Of a stretch of 64,000 nt of DNA, positions 46,108 to 55,565 are shown piece after piece. Source of the DNA: Bosea sp. ANAM02 (GTDB lineage: Bacteria > Pseudomonadota > Alphaproteobacteria > Rhizobiales > Beijerinckiaceae); contig NZ_AP022848.1 of NCBI RefSeq assembly GCF_011764485.1, forward strand, positions 4,852,001 through 4,916,000, written 5' to 3'. A model generated the notes under the pieces. The model ran no database searches and was not told the DNA's origin. It saw only the letters and a list, made by a program, of their open reading frames with translations. A program made the position numbers and the translations under genes. Every line of letters begins with the position of its first letter. Positions within the stretch are counted from its first letter, which is position 1.

Positions 46108-48024
46108 ATGTCCGGCCAAGGCCATCCGTTAGGACGGCTTTCAACAATTGAAAGCACTATTCGGCAGCCGAATCGGGCCAGGATCTCCCCATTGCTGCTG
46201 ATCAACCTCGCCGAGAGCCTGTTCTTCCTGCTGCTGGCAGGGCTGTTGCTGACCGTCGCCACGCCCCGGATCGGGGACCGCGCCTGGCTGCGTCAGGTCG
46301 TCGTCGGCATCCTGTTCGCGGCGGGCGCGCTGGTCAGCATGGGCAATCCCTTCGTGCTCCAGCCGGGTCTCGTCGTCGATTCCCGCAACAGTTTCGCGAT
46401 CCTCGCAGGGCCGGTCGGCGGACCGATCGCCTCCGTCCTGACTGCCGCGCCGCTCGTCGTGATGCGCTATCTCGGCGGCGGAGTCGGCATGGTGACGGGC
46501 ATCACCGGTATCCTCGCCCGCGCGCTGATCGGCATCGCCTATGCGTTCTGGCTGGCGCGCCGCCGGCGGCCGCTCGGCATCCGCGACCTCGCGGCGCTCA
46601 GCGCCATCGACGCCATCATCCTCATCGCCTCGGTCGGCTTCATTCCCGGCGCGGCCGGCGAACGCTTCCTGCGCGAGGCCGTGCCGGTGATGATCCTGGT
46701 CGGGACGATCGGCATCTTCCTCACCGGCATCATCGTCATCAACGACAGCGAGAGGCGTGAGACGGCCTATCGGCTGCGTACGCTGATCGACCGCGCGCCC
46801 GGCACGCTCTACCAGCGGCTGGTGCGGCCGGACGGCACGATGACCTATCAGTTCGCCTCCTTCGCCATCGACAAGCTGCTGGGGATCACCAGGGAGGAGG
46901 TCGAGCGCGATCCCGAGGTCTGGCTCGGCAAGCTCCTGCCCGAGGATCGGGCGCGCTTCGAGCAGCAACGCCGCGACCAGCAGGAGACCGAGACGTTCTG
47001 GCGCTTCGAGGGACGCTATCACGCGCCCGATGGCGGCATCGTCTGGCTTCGCAGCGAATCGACCAAGCGGCGCCTGCGCGACGGGACGCTGGTCTGGGAC
47101 GGCATCCTGCTCGACATCACCGCCGAGAAGACGCTGGAAACCCGCCGCGGCGAGATCGAAACGCTGCGCAAGACGACGCTCGATGCGCTCGCGAGCGATC
47201 TCGAACGCACCGTCGGCAAGGCATTGGGCGATGTCGGCGCCTCGCTGCACGGCATGCATGCGGCCGCCGGCCAGATGGTCGAGAACGCCAACAAGACGAC
47301 CTTGCGCGCCGAGAGCGTGACGCAGGAGGCCGACAGCGCCTCGCGCCGCATCGGCAGCGTCGCGGTCGCGGCCGAGGAGATCGAGGCCTCGATCCGCGAG
47401 CTCACCCGCCAGACCAGCCATGCCGACGACACGGTACGCGCCGCCGCATCCTATGTCCGCAGCACCCGCAGCGACGTCGCCGGGCTGACGGAAGCCGCCG
47501 ACAAGGTCCGCGCCGTGCTCGACTTCATCGAGGAGATCGCGGCCCGCACCAACCTGCTCGCCCTCAACGCGACGATCGAGGCGGCCCGCGCCGGGGCCGC
47601 CGGCCGTGGCTTCGCCGTGGTCGCCGGCGAGGTCAAGACGCTGGCCGAGCAGACCCAGAAGGCGACTCGCGACATCGCCGAGACGCTGGCCGATATCCGC
47701 GGCGCCGCGGCGACCGCCTTCGAGGCCGTGGCCCATATCGAAGGCACGATGACGACGATCGAGCAGACCTCGGGCGCGATCGCCGATGTCGTCAGCCGCC
47801 AGGCCGGCATCGCCTCGACCATCGCCGCCGACGCGCAGGCCGTGGCGCTGAGCGCCGATACGGTCACGGTCAATGTCGGCGCCGTCGGCGCCGAAGCGCG
47901 CGTCACCGGCGATGCCGCGATCCAGGTCGCGGACGCCGCCCGCAAGGTCGACGAGCAGGCCGAGGCGCTCGACCGCTATGTCGCGGATTTCGTGCGCAGC
48001 GTGCGCAGCGCCTCGCGGGCCTGA
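46108..48024 (+). CDS. Methyl-accepting chemotaxis protein with LytS-type 5TM sensor and PAS domain
   Basis: 638 residues from ATG 46108. Residues about 30-215 are a five-helix 5TMR-LYT-like membrane domain ([22 protein letters not shown]...MVTGITGIL). A PAS domain lies at about 230-345 ([18 protein letters not shown]). The C-terminal signalling domain (about 390-610) has the hairpin tip [22 protein letters not shown]. It should sense a membrane-accessible or cytosolic cue and signal to CheA; there is no periplasmic ligand domain. A TTG at 46192 with AGGA 8 nt upstream would begin right at the first helix and skip a 17-bp inverted repeat, so the true start may be there. Confidence 0.85.
   Translation: MSGQGHPLGRLSTIESTIRQPNRARISPLLLINLAESLFFLLLAGLLLTVATPRIGDRAWLRQVVVGILFAAGALVSMGNPFVLQPGLVVDSRNSFAILAGPVGGPIASVLTAAPLVVMRYLGGGVGMVTGITGILARALIGIAYAFWLARRRRPLGIRDLAALSAIDAIILIASVGFIPGAAGERFLREAVPVMILVGTIGIFLTGIIVINDSERRETAYRLRTLIDRAPGTLYQRLVRPDGTMTYQFASFAIDKLLGITREEVERDPEVWLGKLLPEDRARFEQQRRDQQETETFWRFEGRYHAPDGGIVWLRSESTKRRLRDGTLVWDGILLDITAEKTLETRRGEIETLRKTTLDALASDLERTVGKALGDVGASLHGMHAAAGQMVENANKTTLRAESVTQEADSASRRIGSVAVAAEEIEASIRELTRQTSHADDTVRAAASYVRSTRSDVAGLTEAADKVRAVLDFIEEIAARTNLLALNATIEAARAGAAGRGFAVVAGEVKTLAEQTQKATRDIAETLADIRGAAATAFEAVAHIEGTMTTIEQTSGAIADVVSRQAGIASTIAADAQAVALSADTVTVNVGAVGAEARVTGDAAIQVADAARKVDEQAEALDRYVADFVRSVRSASRA
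46138..46154. promoter_or_regulatory. Inverted repeat near the chemoreceptor gene start
   Basis: CTTTCAA and TTGAAAG are perfect 7-bp arms with a 3-nt spacer in an AT-richer patch. It lies inside the first codons if translation begins at 46108, but upstream of the alternative TTG start at 46192. It may be an operator or promoter element in the very short mutS-chemoreceptor gap. Confidence 0.4.
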
Positions 48025-48145
48025 CCGCCCGCGACACCCCTCGTCATCGACAAGAGTTCTGTGAAGCACTCGCCGCTTGTGATCTCGGGCGCCGCCGCCG
48101 TATGGTCGGTACCCCTCGAGGAAACGCACAAGAAAAGACGCTTCG

Positions 48146-50431
48146 ATGAACGACCGTCCGACGACCAAGAGAGCCCGCCCGACCTTCACCGACCAGGAGG
48201 CCCTGCTGTTCCATTCGCAGGGACGGCCCGGCAAGCTGGAGGTGGTGCCGACCAAGCCGATGGCGACGCAGCGTGACCTCTCGCTCGCCTATTCGCCCGG
48301 CGTCGCGGTGCCCGTCCTGGCGATCGCGGAGGACCCGTCGCGCGCCTATGACTACACGACACGCTCGAACCTCGTCGCGGTGATCACCAACGGCACCGCC
48401 ATCCTCGGCCTCGGCAATCTCGGCGCGCTCGCCTCGAAGCCGGTGATGGAGGGCAAGTCGGTCCTGTTCAAGCGCTTCGCCGATGTCGACTCGATCGATC
48501 TCGAGGTCGATACCGAGGACCCGGACAAGTTCATCGAGGCCGTGCGCTATCTCGGCCCGTCCTTCGGCGGCATCAATCTCGAGGACATCAAGGCGCCGGA
48601 ATGCTTCATCATCGAGCAGCGCCTGCGCGAACTGATGGACATCCCCGTCTTCCACGACGACCAGCACGGCACCGCGATCATCGCCGCCGCCGGCCTGATC
48701 AACGCGCTCGACCTGACCGAACGCGACATCAAGACGACCAAGCTCGTCATCAACGGCGCGGGCGCGGCCGCCATCGCCTGCATCGAACTGCTCAAGGCGA
48801 TGGGCTTCAAGCCCGACAACGTCATCCTCTGCGACACCAAGGGCGTGATCTACCAGGGCCGCACCGAGGGCATGAACCAGTGGAAATCGGCCCATGCTGC
48901 GGTCACCGACCGGCGTACGCTGGCCCAGGCGCTGGACGGGGCGGACGCCTTCTTCGGCCTGTCGCAAAAGGGCGCGGTGACGCCGGAGATGGTCGCCTCG
49001 ATGGCGCCGAACCCGATCATCTTCGCCATGGCCAATCCCGATCCGGAGATCACGCCGGAGGAGGTCCATGCCATCCGCGACGACGCGATCATGGCGACCG
49101 GCCGCTCGGACTATCCGAACCAGGTCAACAACGTGCTGGGCTTCCCCTTCATCTTCCGCGGCGCGCTCGACGTGCGCGCCACCACCATCAACATGGAGAT
49201 GAAGATCGCGGCGGCCGAGTCGCTGGCGATGCTGGCCCGCGAGGACGTGCCGGACGAGGTCGCGGCCGCCTATCAGGGCTCGCGGCCGCGCTACGGCAAG
49301 GACTACATCATCCCCGTGCCGTTCGACCCGCGCCTGATCCATGTCGTGCCGATGGCGGTCGCCAAGGCGGCGATGGATACCGGCGTCGCCGGCAAGCCGA
49401 TCGTCGATACGGCCGCCTACAAGGCGCAGCTTTCGGCAAGGCGCGACCCGATCGCCGGCACGCTCAACCGCATCTTCGAGCGCGTCCGGCGCTATCCGAA
49501 GCGCGTCGTCTTCGCCGAAGGCGAGGAGGAGCAGGTCATCCGCGCCGCCGCCTCCTTCGTGGCGCAGGGGCTCGGCCAGGCCATCCTCGTCGGCCGCGAG
49601 GACCGCATTTCGGAGGTCGCGACCTTCCTCGGCGTCGATCTCGAAGCCAAGGGCATCTCGATCCAGAACGCCCGGCTCTCTCACCGCAATGCCGTCTATG
49701 CCCAGTATCTCTACGAGCGGCTGCAACGGCAGGGCTACCTGTTCCGCGACTGCCAGCGTTTGATCAACCAGGACCGCAACCATTTCGCCGCGGCGATGGT
49801 GGCGCTGGGCGATGCCGACGCGATGGTGACCGGCGTCACCCGCAACTACTCGATCGCGCTGGAGGAGGTCCGCCGCGTCATCGACGAGAAGCCGGGGCAC
49901 CGCGTGATCGGCGTCTCGATCGTGATCTCGCGTGACCGCACCGTGCTGGTCGCGGACACCGCGATCACCGAGATGCCGACGGCGCGTCAGCTCTCGGAGA
50001 TCGCGATCGAGGCGGCCGGCGTCGGCCGCAGGCTCGGCTACGAGCCCCGCGTCGCAATGCTGGCCTTCTCCAGCTTCGGCCATCCGGCCGGCGAGCGCTC
50101 GGAGAAGGTGCGCGAGGCGGTCGCGCTGCTCGACAACCAGCGCGTCGATTTCGAGTATGACGGCGAGATGGCGGCCGATGTCGCGCTCAACCGCGAGGTG
50201 ATGAGCCAGTATCCGTTCTGCCGGCTCTCCGGGCCGGCGAACGTGCTGGTGATGCCGGCCTTCCACTCGGCCTCGATCTCGACCAAGCTGCTGCAGGAAC
50301 TCGGCGGCGCGACCGTGATCGGCCCGCTGATCGTCGGCCTCGACAAGCCGATCCAGATCGTGCCGCTCGGCGCGAAGGATTCCGACATCGTCAACATGGC
50401 CGCGCTGGCCGCCTTCAATATCGGCGGCTGA
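48146..50431 (+). CDS. maeB: NADP-dependent malic enzyme (MaeB) with phosphotransacetylase-like domain
   Basis: 761 residues. Residues 1-430 are the malic enzyme, which decarboxylates malate to pyruvate. They include [15 protein letters not shown], the metal site [11 protein letters not shown] and the cofactor motif [16 protein letters not shown]. Residues about 440-761 are a phosphate acetyltransferase-like domain ([16 protein letters not shown]...FYR-less C-terminus with [21 protein letters not shown]), usually regulatory (acetyl-CoA) rather than catalytic. The length matches the rhizobial fused enzymes. Confidence 0.95.
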   Translation: MNDRPTTKRARPTFTDQEALLFHSQGRPGKLEVVPTKPMATQRDLSLAYSPGVAVPVLAIAEDPSRAYDYTTRSNLVAVITNGTAILGLGNLGALASKPVMEGKSVLFKRFADVDSIDLEVDTEDPDKFIEAVRYLGPSFGGINLEDIKAPECFIIEQRLRELMDIPVFHDDQHGTAIIAAAGLINALDLTERDIKTTKLVINGAGAAAIACIELLKAMGFKPDNVILCDTKGVIYQGRTEGMNQWKSAHAAVTDRRTLAQALDGADAFFGLSQKGAVTPEMVASMAPNPIIFAMANPDPEITPEEVHAIRDDAIMATGRSDYPNQVNNVLGFPFIFRGALDVRATTINMEMKIAAAESLAMLAREDVPDEVAAAYQGSRPRYGKDYIIPVPFDPRLIHVVPMAVAKAAMDTGVAGKPIVDTAAYKAQLSARRDPIAGTLNRIFERVRRYPKRVVFAEGEEEQVIRAAASFVAQGLGQAILVGREDRISEVATFLGVDLEAKGISIQNARLSHRNAVYAQYLYERLQRQGYLFRDCQRLINQDRNHFAAAMVALGDADAMVTGVTRNYSIALEEVRRVIDEKPGHRVIGVSIVISRDRTVLVADTAITEMPTARQLSEIAIEAAGVGRRLGYEPRVAMLAFSSFGHPAGERSEKVREAVALLDNQRVDFEYDGEMAADVALNREVMSQYPFCRLSGPANVLVMPAFHSASISTKLLQELGGATVIGPLIVGLDKPIQIVPLGAKDSDIVNMAALAAFNIGG

Positions 50432-50453
50432 ATCGGCGTCATCGACCAACGCT

Positions 50454-50546
50454 CGTCATGCTCGCCGTTGTGGCGAGCATCCACGTCTTGAGCGCCGTCC
50501 TCGACGCAGGAAGACGTGGATGGCCGGGACAAGCCCGACCATGACG
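50454..50546. repeat. Intergenic palindrome family B, copy 2
   Basis: CGTCATGCTCGCC-TTGTGGCGAGCATCCACG is followed by GACGTGGATGGCCGGGACAAG and CCCGACCATGACG. A small GCTCGCC/GGCGAGC hairpin is nested inside a longer inverted pair. It is almost the same as the element at 60130. It lies after maeB, before a convergent gene. Confidence 0.88.
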
Positions 50547-50552
50547 AGGACG

Positions 50553-50855
50553 TCAGGACGCGTTCTTCCTGCGCGTCGCGGCGGCCTTCTTCGCCGAGGC
50601 GGAGCGCTCGGCCTTCGGACGCGCGGCCGAAGCCTCGCCTCCCAACCTGCCGCCGCGCCTTGCCGAGGCGTTGGTGTCCGGCTTGCCCCTGCCGGAGCCG
50701 GACTTGTTGCCGCCGCCGCTATCCTTGTTGACCGTCGCCCAGGCGCGGCGCTCGGCTTCCTCATGCGGCACGCCGCGCTCCTCGTAGCTCTCCTCGATAT
50801 GCTCGGCCTTGCGCTTCTGCTTGTCGGTATAGGCGGATTTGTCTCCACGCGGCAT
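50553..50855 (-). CDS. Small basic protein (so-called plasmid stabilisation protein family)
   Basis: 100 residues. The N-terminal 48 residues, PRGDKSAYTDKQKRKAEHIEE and ERRAWATVNKDSGGG, are a conserved module that databases often name plasmid stabilisation protein, on weak grounds. The C-terminal half is a Lys/Arg/Ala-rich tail (SASAKKAAATRRKNAS), likely disordered and possibly nucleic-acid binding. No toxin or antitoxin partner is adjacent, so I would not call it a stability system. Confidence 0.7.
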   Translation of the reverse strand: MPRGDKSAYTDKQKRKAEHIEESYEERGVPHEEAERRAWATVNKDSGGGNKSGSGRGKPDTNASARRGGRLGGEASAARPKAERSASAKKAAATRRKNAS

Positions 50856-50938
50856 CGCGAACCTCCCTACACGGATATGAGCCGGGAACGCCGGACGCCT
50901 CGAGACTGTTCCGGAGCGGGCTGCGCGGCCGTCCGTTC

Positions 50939-52813
50939 ATGTCGAGTTCATTTTCGCCCGATCAGGTTCAAGTCAGAGGAGACCGGAAAACCGGCCCTGG
51001 GGGACCAATCGCAACCGTGCCGACGCCCGACGAGACGCCAGGCGCTAGATCGGACGTGCCTGGAGATCGCCAGGTCGCGCTACGATTCGCGCGGTTGACC
51101 CGTGACTTCTGGCGCGGCGAGACTGCGCGCTGCGCCTGGCTCTGGACGCTGCTGCTGGCGGCAGGCGTCATCCTCACCGTCTTCGCCAATGTCACGGTGA
51201 ACCGCTGGAACGGCTGGTTCTTCGACGCACTGGAGCGCAAGGACGGGCACAGCGCGCTCGTCGCCATGGCGGTGTTCCCGGTGATCGTGCTGGTCGTCGC
51301 CGGGCTCGGCGTCCTCATCCTGAAGTCGCGCGAGACCTTCCAGGTCCACTGGCGGCGCTGGCTCACCGCCAAGCTGGTCGATGGCTGGGTCGGCGACCGG
51401 CGCTTCTTCCGGCTCAGCCTCTCCGGAAAGGAGCCGGCCAACCCGGAATACCGGATCGCCGACGATGTCCGCTGGGCGACGGAGCCGATCGTCGATTTCG
51501 CGATGGGGCTGCTCTCCTCGGTCATCACCATCGTAATGTTCATCGAGATTCTCTGGGAGATCGGCGGCAGCCTGCGCCTGAACTGGGACGGCAGCACGAT
51601 CACCATCCCCGCCTATCTCGTGCTGGCCGCGATCCTCTATGCCGTGATCGTCACCCTGCTGGTCACGGCCGTGGGACGGCGGCTCGCCGGGCTCATCGCC
51701 CAGCGCACGGAGAGCGAGGCAGGACTGCGCTTCGCGCTGATGCGCATCCGCGACCATGGCGAGGCGATCGCGCTCGCCCGCACCGAGACCGGCGAGCGCC
51801 AGGCCGTGGCGCAGAGCCATGGCGTGCTGGTGCTGCGCTGGCTCTCGGTGATCACCCAGCGGGCGCGCCTGACCTGGATCACCAATGGCAGCAGCGCGCT
51901 GGTGCCGGTCGTGCCGCTGCTGCTGGCCGCTCCGAAATATCTCGCCGGCGAGATGACGCTGGGCGGCGTCGTGCAGGTCGCAGCCGCCTTCGTCGCCGTG
52001 CAGAACGCCTGCAACTGGCTGTTCGACAATTTCATGCGCATCGCCGAATGGCTCGCGGCCGCAAGGCGAGTCAACGAGCTCGCCGACGCGCTGGAAGAGG
52101 TCGAGCAGGAGCCGCCGGCGCAGGGCCTCGCGATCGAGGACGGCCCGCATGACAGCCTGCGGCTGGAGGCGGTGACGCTGCATGACGGCGCCGGCCACGC
52201 GCTTGCGGCCGATATCGACTTCGTGCTGCCGGCGGGAGCCGTGCTCCATGTCACCGGCGATGCCGGCTTCGCCAAGAACGCGTTGATGCAGGCGGTCGTC
52301 GGGCTCTGGCAGCAGGGTGAGGGCACGATCGTGCTGCCGCGCGGCGCGCGCGTCGCCACCGTGCCCCAGCATCTGCAACTGCCGGGGATCGGCCTGCGCC
52401 ATCTCCTCCTGAGCGACCGGCCGCGGCCCGCGCCGGAAATCGCCGCGACCTTGCGCCGCTACGGCCTCTCGACCCTGACCGCGCGGCTCGACGGCGAGGA
52501 GGACTGGAACCGGAGCCTGACCCGGGCCGAGCGGCAGCGGCTCGCGCTCGCCCGGGCCGAGCTGGCCGATCCCGCGATCGTCCTGCTCGACGAGGCGACG
52601 AGCGCGCTCGAGACCGAGGCGGCGCTGGAAGTCCTGACCGAGCTGCGCGCTGCCCTGCCGCGCGCGATCGTCATCGCCTTCGGCCAGAGTCCGGGCCTGG
52701 CGGAAAGCGCCAGCCACCGGATCGTGCTGCGCCGGATCAGGGGCGTCGCCGCAATCGTCGAGCGCGAGGGCTTCGCCGAGCCCCGCATCGCCGCGACCAG
52801 CGAAGCCCGCTGA
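50939..52813 (+). CDS. YddA/SbmA-BacA-type ABC transporter (TM plus ATPase) with degenerate P-loop
   Basis: 624 residues. A disordered start of about 50 residues precedes a six-helix ABC_membrane_2-type domain (FWRGETARCAWLWTLLLAAG ... NRWNGWFFDALERKD, LAAPKYLAGEMTLGGVVQ). The nucleotide-binding domain covers about 400-615. Walker A is GDAGFAKNA (440-448), where GxxGxGKS/T is expected, so the last Gly is Ala445 and the Ser/Thr is Asn447. The LSGGE signature is LTRAE (527-531). Walker B (VLLDEATSALE, Asp551-Glu552) is intact. Relatives move peptides or vitamin-like compounds; this one may hydrolyse ATP poorly. Confidence 0.82.
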   Translation: MSSSFSPDQVQVRGDRKTGPGGPIATVPTPDETPGARSDVPGDRQVALRFARLTRDFWRGETARCAWLWTLLLAAGVILTVFANVTVNRWNGWFFDALERKDGHSALVAMAVFPVIVLVVAGLGVLILKSRETFQVHWRRWLTAKLVDGWVGDRRFFRLSLSGKEPANPEYRIADDVRWATEPIVDFAMGLLSSVITIVMFIEILWEIGGSLRLNWDGSTITIPAYLVLAAILYAVIVTLLVTAVGRRLAGLIAQRTESEAGLRFALMRIRDHGEAIALARTETGERQAVAQSHGVLVLRWLSVITQRARLTWITNGSSALVPVVPLLLAAPKYLAGEMTLGGVVQVAAAFVAVQNACNWLFDNFMRIAEWLAAARRVNELADALEEVEQEPPAQGLAIEDGPHDSLRLEAVTLHDGAGHALAADIDFVLPAGAVLHVTGDAGFAKNALMQAVVGLWQQGEGTIVLPRGARVATVPQHLQLPGIGLRHLLLSDRPRPAPEIAATLRRYGLSTLTARLDGEEDWNRSLTRAERQRLALARAELADPAIVLLDEATSALETEAALEVLTELRAALPRAIVIAFGQSPGLAESASHRIVLRRIRGVAAIVEREGFAEPRIAATSEAR

Positions 52814-52856
52814 CCGGCATCACAACGAGAAAGCCCGTTCGGAGAGGAGAAACACC

Positions 52857-53423
52857 GTGAAAATGAATATCTGGGATGCGTTTTGGGGCCTGGAGATCGA
52901 GCAATGCCCCTGCGACGTGCATTTCGTCGAATGGCTGGAGCAGGAGAAGCTCCGCGGCAAGCGCATCTATCATTTCGGCACTGGCGGGCATCACTATGTC
53001 GGCCTGCGCTGCGCCGAGCCGCATCTCGACAACACGGTGCTGGGCATCACCGCCTCGCCGCAGGAATACGAGTCCTTCATCAAGCTCGCGACCGACAACC
53101 CGAACGTCACCAAGACCTACAGCGCCTATTTCGGCGATATCTACACCAGCAATGCCCGCCTGCTGCCGTGCTTCGACATCGTGACGCTGTTCCATAGCGG
53201 CGAGTTCCGCGGCGAGGCCAACGACGCCTATGGCGCGCTGACCGACCGCGAGGTGATGGATCTCTTCACCGCGCAGACCGACAAAGGCGGCCATATCCTG
53301 TTCTACAGGGGCTCCTATGCCTATGACGTGGCCGAGCGGCTGATCCCGGACTGGATGAAGGCGATGCCGGTCGAGGAGGTCGAGGGCTTCAAGACGCTGC
53401 GGATTTTCCGCAAGACGGCCTGA
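52857..53423 (+). CDS. Uncharacterised protein, possible methyltransferase fold
   Basis: 188 residues from a GTG with GAGGAG 7-8 nt upstream. The pattern KRIYHFGTGGHHYVGL, then LGITASPQEYESF, then FDIVTLFHSGEF resembles the order of motifs in class I SAM methyltransferases (glycine loop, acidic strand end, later strand). However, the glycine loop is unusual, with two His, and no acidic residue is clear. The sequence is Trp/Tyr/His-rich and has no signal peptide. It follows the ABC gene by 43 bp and may be cotranscribed. Function not recognised. Confidence 0.55.
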   Translation: MKMNIWDAFWGLEIEQCPCDVHFVEWLEQEKLRGKRIYHFGTGGHHYVGLRCAEPHLDNTVLGITASPQEYESFIKLATDNPNVTKTYSAYFGDIYTSNARLLPCFDIVTLFHSGEFRGEANDAYGALTDREVMDLFTAQTDKGGHILFYRGSYAYDVAERLIPDWMKAMPVEEVEGFKTLRIFRKTA

Positions 53424-53585
53424 ACCTCTTCCCGCTGCACCTGAAACCGGGTTCCCTCATGCGGCCTATTCGCCGCAACGGCTTGTGCATTGCCGCCGAG
53501 GCGCTATCTGTCGGACGGGGCTCGCCCGAGCCCTGCCCGCCACCGCGCCGCCGCATCCCGCAGCGGCGCGCAACCCCGAGAGCGC

Positions 53586-54560
53586 ATGTCCTTCGGCCAG
53601 CATGAGCCCGGAATGCTTCCGCGCAAGCGCAGTCGCTGGTGGTGGCTCGGTCCGCTGGCGAGCATCGCCATCTTCGGCGCCTCGCTGGTCGTGCTCTGGC
53701 ACATCATCAGCGGGATGGAGCCCGGCCAGCTCGCCGGCGCCTTCGAGAATGCCAGCCTGCGCCAGCTCGGCCTCGCCGTCGCCTTCACCGCGCTGAGCTA
53801 CGTCCTGCTCACCGGCTACGATGCGCTGGCCCTGCGCCGGCTCGGCCTCTCGATCCCCTATCGCACGACCGCGCTCGCCTCCTTCACCAGCTATTCCGTC
53901 TCGTTCACGCTCGGTTTCCCGATCGTGACGGGGGGCACCGTGCGCTACTGGATCTATTCGCCGAAGGGCGTCAGGGCCTCGGAGGTCGCGAGCCTGACCG
54001 TGATCGCAGGCATCACCTTCTGGCTGGGGCTGGGCGCCATCCTCTGCGCCAGCCTGATCTATGCCTCCGACGCTGTCGCCATGCTGGCGCGGACCACGCC
54101 GCTCGTCGTCCAGGTCGTCGGCGGGCTCGTGGGCCTCGGCATCATCGGCTATCTCGCCTGGATCGCGACCGACGATCGTACGATCCGCGTGCGCGGCTGG
54201 AACCTCCATCTGCCGGGCCTCGGCACGACGCTCGGCCAGATGGCGCTCGGCGCCTGCGAGGTCAGCGCGGCCGCCGCCGTGCTCTTCGTGCTGCTGCCCG
54301 GCGGCTATGGCCTGGAATACCCGACTTTCCTCGCCGCCTATATCTTCGCCTGCCTGATCGGCATCGCCAGCCATGCCCCGGGCGGGCTCGGCGTGTTCGA
54401 GGCGACGATGCTGGTCGCGCTCAACCGCTTCCCCTACGAGCAGGTTCTGGGCGCGCTGCTGATCTTCCGGGTGGTCTATTACATCCTGCCTTTCATCCTG
54501 GCGCTGGTGCTGCTGGCGCTGAACGAGATGATCCGCCGCATCCGCCGCCACGAGACTTAG
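53586..54560 (+). CDS. UPF0104 / lysylphosphatidylglycerol synthase-type flippase membrane protein
   Basis: 324 residues with about eight membrane helices. Family traits are LASFTSYSVSFTLGFPIVTGGTVRYWIYSPKGV in the middle and SHAPGGLGVFEATML near the C-terminus, as in the flippase half of MprF and in UPF0104/AglD-like proteins. There is no soluble aminoacyl-transferase domain, so it would be a lipid translocase or permease only. ATG 53586 is taken as the start because the in-frame sequence upstream is Arg/Pro-rich and not family-like. Confidence 0.83.
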   Translation: MSFGQHEPGMLPRKRSRWWWLGPLASIAIFGASLVVLWHIISGMEPGQLAGAFENASLRQLGLAVAFTALSYVLLTGYDALALRRLGLSIPYRTTALASFTSYSVSFTLGFPIVTGGTVRYWIYSPKGVRASEVASLTVIAGITFWLGLGAILCASLIYASDAVAMLARTTPLVVQVVGGLVGLGIIGYLAWIATDDRTIRVRGWNLHLPGLGTTLGQMALGACEVSAAAAVLFVLLPGGYGLEYPTFLAAYIFACLIGIASHAPGGLGVFEATMLVALNRFPYEQVLGALLIFRVVYYILPFILALVLLALNEMIRRIRRHET

Positions 54561-54589
54561 GCGATTGCCGGCATAGCTCTGGCTAACCC

Positions 54590-54634
54590 CTTGTTATTCG
54601 GGTTCGCGCCTTCGGCGCGGCCCGGAATGACAAG
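54590..54634. repeat. Hairpin after the UPF0104 gene, family C-like
   Basis: CTTGTTATTCGGG...CCCGGAATGACAAG encloses CGCGC-CTTCG-GCGCG, a long imperfect hairpin 30 nt after the stop. The core resembles the GTCATTCCCGGG part of family C but is shorter. It is a likely transcript end for the ABC-to-UPF0104 group. Confidence 0.65.
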
Positions 54635-54687
54635 CGTTTCGCTCGAAGCCGCTCCGATCAAACGGCGGCGGCACCCGCGCCCGGCGC

Positions 54688-55437
54688 TCATTTCATCGCG
54701 ACGATGATGAGCAGGAAGGCCAGCATCAGCAGGAGCAGGCGGAAGCTTCCGTTGATCCGGCGCAGTTCATCGGCGGCGCCCTCCTCCCAATCCTCCTCGG
54801 CCTGCTGGGCGGGCGCCGGCACGGGATCGGGCGCCGGCACGGTCCCGACGACCGTCTGAAGCGGGCGCGGACCCCATTCAATACTCTCGATGAAGCCGCG
54901 CGCGGGTTGGCTGGAGCGGCCGTCGGTATCGAGGCCGAGATACCAATCGAGCGGCTCGCCGCCCGGGCGGACGCGATCCTCCTCGCGAATCCACAGGCTG
55001 GTGGTGGCGCTCAGCGAAATGTCATGCGCAAGACCGGAAAGAAGGTCCGCCTTGAGCGCCTCGAACACGGCCGGCGCCAGGAACGCTTCGGCGAATGGCA
55101 GCGCCTCGCCGGCCTCGTCGCGATACCCGAGCAGCAGGAGGAGGCGCGGCTGCTCGCCAGCCTGCGAGAGCGGGCGCAAGGTCAGTCCGATCGTGCCGGC
55201 CTCGCCCTCGAATCCGGCGCGGCGCAAGCCGCCATCGACGACCATCGCCTCGGCGAGGAAGCGCCGGTCGTCCTCCAGCCGGCCGTCGCGGCTCTCAAAG
55301 CCGCCGACAAAGCGCAGGCCCGAAGCCGAGAGGCGGAAACGCCGGGCCGCATCCTGCACGTAACGGGTCGACAGGCCTTCGATCGCCATCCGCCCGTCAT
55401 TGACGGAAACGCTGCGCGCCACGCGTGATTCGTCCAT
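54688..55437 (-). CDS. Hypothetical tail-anchored protein
   Basis: 249 residues, not recognised. Residues 1-175 look like a globular beta-rich domain (VNDGRMAIEGLSTRYVQDAARRFRLSASGLRFVGG, WIREEDRVRPGGEPLDWYLGLDTDG). A Pro-rich linker (VPAPDPVPAPAQQ) follows, then an acidic patch and a single C-terminal helix LLLLMLAFLLIIVAMK that ends the protein. This architecture suggests a cytosolic domain held at the inner membrane by its tail. Both sides are flanked by unrelated genes, and there is no operon partner. Confidence 0.6.
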   Translation of the reverse strand: MDESRVARSVSVNDGRMAIEGLSTRYVQDAARRFRLSASGLRFVGGFESRDGRLEDDRRFLAEAMVVDGGLRRAGFEGEAGTIGLTLRPLSQAGEQPRLLLLLGYRDEAGEALPFAEAFLAPAVFEALKADLLSGLAHDISLSATTSLWIREEDRVRPGGEPLDWYLGLDTDGRSSQPARGFIESIEWGPRPLQTVVGTVPAPDPVPAPAQQAEEDWEEGAADELRRINGSFRLLLLMLAFLLIIVAMK

Positions 55438-55565
55438 ATCCTCGTCCTGTTTCGCAGCGACGATAGCAGGTCGGGCAAGCTGCGTCAGGCAAGGAGGCTC
55501 CTGACAGCGTCACGTCGATGCCGCAGGATAAGGGCATCCTCGGCCGATCAAGGAGGCAGACGACG

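Noticed and set aside
50553..50855. A toxin-antitoxin or plasmid stability system, from the family name
   Set aside because: There is no partner gene and the name rests on weak historical annotation; the region is chromosomal in character.
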